From positions 1-6,878 of the forward strand of contig WLLG01000112.1 in NCBI GenBank assembly GCA_009700815.1: a stretch of 6,878 bases of DNA, given 5' to 3'. This stretch comes from Actinomycetota bacterium. GTDB lineage: Bacteria; Actinomycetota; Acidimicrobiia; Acidimicrobiales; Microtrichaceae. This document shows, one piece after another, positions 5,282-6,878 of this stretch. The position numbers were made by a program, and so were the translations under genes. The notes beneath the pieces were generated by a model. That model saw only the letters and a program-made list of their open reading frames with translations, searched no databases and was not told the origin of the DNA. Every line of letters begins with the position of its first letter. Position 1 is the stretch's first letter.

Positions 5282-6322
5282 ATGTCCCAGCACCCTGTTC
5301 TGCAAACTGTTTCACTCGGCCCACAGTGGCCAACAATTGATCCATTCCTGTTCTGCGCGCATCACGATGATGCCTACCCGGAGGGCAACGCCGAGTTCGG
5401 CCCTGCGGCTTCGCTCGCGGGACGGCAGATGGGGTCTGACTTTGCGGGCAAGGACGGCTGGCGGATGTACCACGGGTCGGCCGTTCCTGGGTTTCCGCAG
5501 CACCCTCACCGCGGGTTCGAGACCGTAACGTTTGTTCGGAAGGGCTTGATTGACCACTCAGACTCACTGGGTGCCGCTGCCAGATTCGGTGCAGGAGATG
5601 TGCAATGGTTAACTGCGGGAAGCGGAATTGTTCACTCAGAGATGTTTCCCCTGCTCAGCCCAAGCAGCCCGAATCCAGCTGAGTTGTTTCAGATTTGGCT
5701 GAACCTGCCACCCGACGACAAGTTGGTGGAGCCGCACTTCACCATGTTGTGGAATCATCTGATTCCGCGGGTCGAGTTCACCGACTCTGCCGGGCTCACC
5801 ACCGAGGTCACCATCATCGCAGGAGCGATCCCCAACAACAGTTGCGAACCTCCACAACCGCCTCCCAACTCCTGGGCTGCACGAGCTGACTCAGATGTGG
5901 CGATCTGGTCGATCCGCATGCAAGCTGGCGCAAGCTGGACGCTGCCGGCAGCGCTTGGCCCAGACACGGCGAGAATCTTGTATTTCTTCGAGGGATCCAC
6001 GCTGACCGTCGCGGACGAGCAGTACCAGTCAGATACGGGCCTCGCTATTACCTCTGACTGCGAGATTGAATTGGTTGCAGGTGAGCAAGCAGTTGAGCTT
6101 TTGTTGCTGCAAGGCCGACCAATCGGCCAACCCGTGGCGCAGCACGGTCCCTTTGTTATGAACACTCGAGCCGAACTTGAGCAGGCCTTCGAGGACTACC
6201 GGCGGACCGAGTTTGGTGGATGGCCGTGGCCAGAGGATGGCCCGGTTCACGGAGCAGAACCCAAGCGCTTCGCGCGCCACACGGATGGCCGAGTCGAAGA
6301 GCCAGATTCTCAATCAGCGTAA
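5282..6322 (+). CDS. Pirin family protein (bicupin, quercetinase-like)
   Basis: Pirins are metal-binding bicupins. Some have quercetin dioxygenase activity and others act as redox-responsive regulators. The N-terminal cupin is clear: FPQHPHRGFETVTFV (71-85), an H-S-D-S-x-G stretch (92-97), then GDVQWLTAGSGIVHSEM (105-121). The likely metal ligands are His74, His76, His118 and Glu120, matching the three His and one Glu of human pirin. LFQIWLNLP (about 135-143) is also typical. The C-terminal half is a second, less conserved cupin. At 346 residues it is longer than the roughly 290 of many members, mainly at the C-terminal end. The ATG directly follows an in-frame TAG (5279-5281), so no longer start exists. 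No strong ribosome-binding site is seen. It begins 28 bases after the lyase stop on the same strand, which suggests co-transcription. Its link to the kinase/lyase pair is unproven. Confidence 0.9.
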   Translation: MSQHPVLQTVSLGPQWPTIDPFLFCAHHDDAYPEGNAEFGPAASLAGRQMGSDFAGKDGWRMYHGSAVPGFPQHPHRGFETVTFVRKGLIDHSDSLGAAARFGAGDVQWLTAGSGIVHSEMFPLLSPSSPNPAELFQIWLNLPPDDKLVEPHFTMLWNHLIPRVEFTDSAGLTTEVTIIAGAIPNNSCEPPQPPPNSWAARADSDVAIWSIRMQAGASWTLPAALGPDTARILYFFEGSTLTVADEQYQSDTGLAITSDCEIELVAGEQAVELLLLQGRPIGQPVAQHGPFVMNTRAELEQAFEDYRRTEFGGWPWPEDGPVHGAEPKRFARHTDGRVEEPDSQSA

Positions 6323-6878
6323 CGGCAAGACCCGGGCAAAAATCGCCTTGAGGTACGCCCCTTGCGGGAAGGTATCGGGGTGATCGATTGCGTGCGTGGT
6401 GTGACTGATTCCGTCAAGCTGAACGCCAGATCGATACGCGGCATCGCCCACTGACTCCATGAATTGTTCAGAGGTGACTCGGGCCGAGCAAGAGGCCTGC
6501 ACCAACATGCCCCCCGAGTTCAGGAGTCTGACCGCCAACTCGGTCAACTTGCCATAGGCACGCAGGGCCCCATCGATCTGATCCTGCTTTGAGGCAAAGG
6601 AGGGTGGGTCGACAATGACCATGTCAAAGAGCCTGCCGGCCTCGATCATTTGAGACATGACAGTCATGGCATCACCAACGGAGACTTGGTGAGTGCAAGC
6701 GCGCACGGCTGCACGCCCTGCGTTTCGAGCCATATTGCGCTTGGCTGAATCAATTGCTGCAGCGCTGATGTCGACACTGTGGACTAATGCTGCCGCCCCA
6801 GCAGCAGCATTCACCGAGAACCCGCCTGTGCAGCAGTACACATCAAGCACGCGAGAACCTTGGGCTAGCGAACGAACC
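6314..6878 (-). CDS. RlmI-like 23S rRNA (cytosine-C5) methyltransferase, C-terminal part (runs off right edge)
   Basis: The 187 visible codons are the catalytic Rossmann domain of a class I SAM-dependent methyltransferase. The RlmI family methylates C1962 of 23S rRNA at carbon 5. VRSLAQGSRVLDVYCCTGGF near the edge is motif I, and HSVDIS ends with the acidic residue that binds the SAM ribose. VIVDPPSFASKQDQ is motif IV. LLNSGGMLVQASCSARVTSEQF matches the family segment LL..GG.L...SCS..M....F, and the ending DHPDTFPQGAYLKAIFARV matches the E. coli RlmI C-terminus well. The reading frame is open to the window edge with no start before it; a GTG at 6848-6850 is inside motif I and is not the start. 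The N-terminal PUA domain expected for RlmI lies outside. Its last 9 bases overlap the pirin gene tail to tail. Confidence 0.88.
   Translation of the reverse strand, partial: VRSLAQGSRVLDVYCCTGGFSVNAAAGAAALVHSVDISAAAIDSAKRNMARNAGRAAVRACTHQVSVGDAMTVMSQMIEAGRLFDMVIVDPPSFASKQDQIDGALRAYGKLTELAVRLLNSGGMLVQASCSARVTSEQFMESVGDAAYRSGVQLDGISHTTHAIDHPDTFPQGAYLKAIFARVLPLR

Noticed and set aside
6337..6349. GGCAAAAATCGCC after the pirin stop as a terminator
   Set aside because: Only three clear pairs with no U-run; it is part of the coding sequence of the methyltransferase (AIFA codons).

Overview
The window looks like a stretch of an actinobacterial chromosome of medium G+C. It resembles Acidimicrobiia-type genomes, judging by the style of the RpoB and L10 N-termini, a TTG start codon, TANNNT -10 boxes and a possible leaderless gene. 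The class is an inference from remembered family resemblance, not from a search. No mobile element, CRISPR array, tRNA or rRNA was seen.

Left part (minus strand, transcribed right to left): the classical rplJ-rplL-rpoB block. A roughly 300-base leader resembling an L10 autoregulatory leader precedes rplJ. Its ribosome-binding site has a complementary CCTCC just upstream. L10 carries a long tail with 27 acidic and no basic residues. rplL follows after 5 bases, and its ribosome-binding site lies inside the last L10 codons. The 289-base rplL-rpoB gap holds a long, nearly perfect hairpin (RNase III or attenuator type) and then a good sigma-70-like promoter. rpoB starts at a TTG and runs off the left edge after 167 codons.

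Middle and right (plus strand): divergent from rplJ are three genes in a row. The first is an FGGY-family carbohydrate kinase. The second is a PLP-dependent lyase that looks like sphingosine-1-phosphate lyase and overlaps the kinase by 8 bases. The third is a pirin-family metal-cupin protein, 28 bases downstream. The kinase contains a 15-bp in-frame minisatellite. Its start has no clear ribosome-binding site but a TANNNT box exactly where a leaderless transcript would need it. The coupled kinase and lyase suggest a two-step route in which a substrate is phosphorylated and then cleaved in a retro-aldol manner. This is the most interesting system in the window; the substrate is unknown.

Right edge (minus strand): the 3' end of an RlmI-like 23S rRNA cytosine methyltransferase gene. 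It is convergent with the pirin gene and overlaps it by 9 bases.
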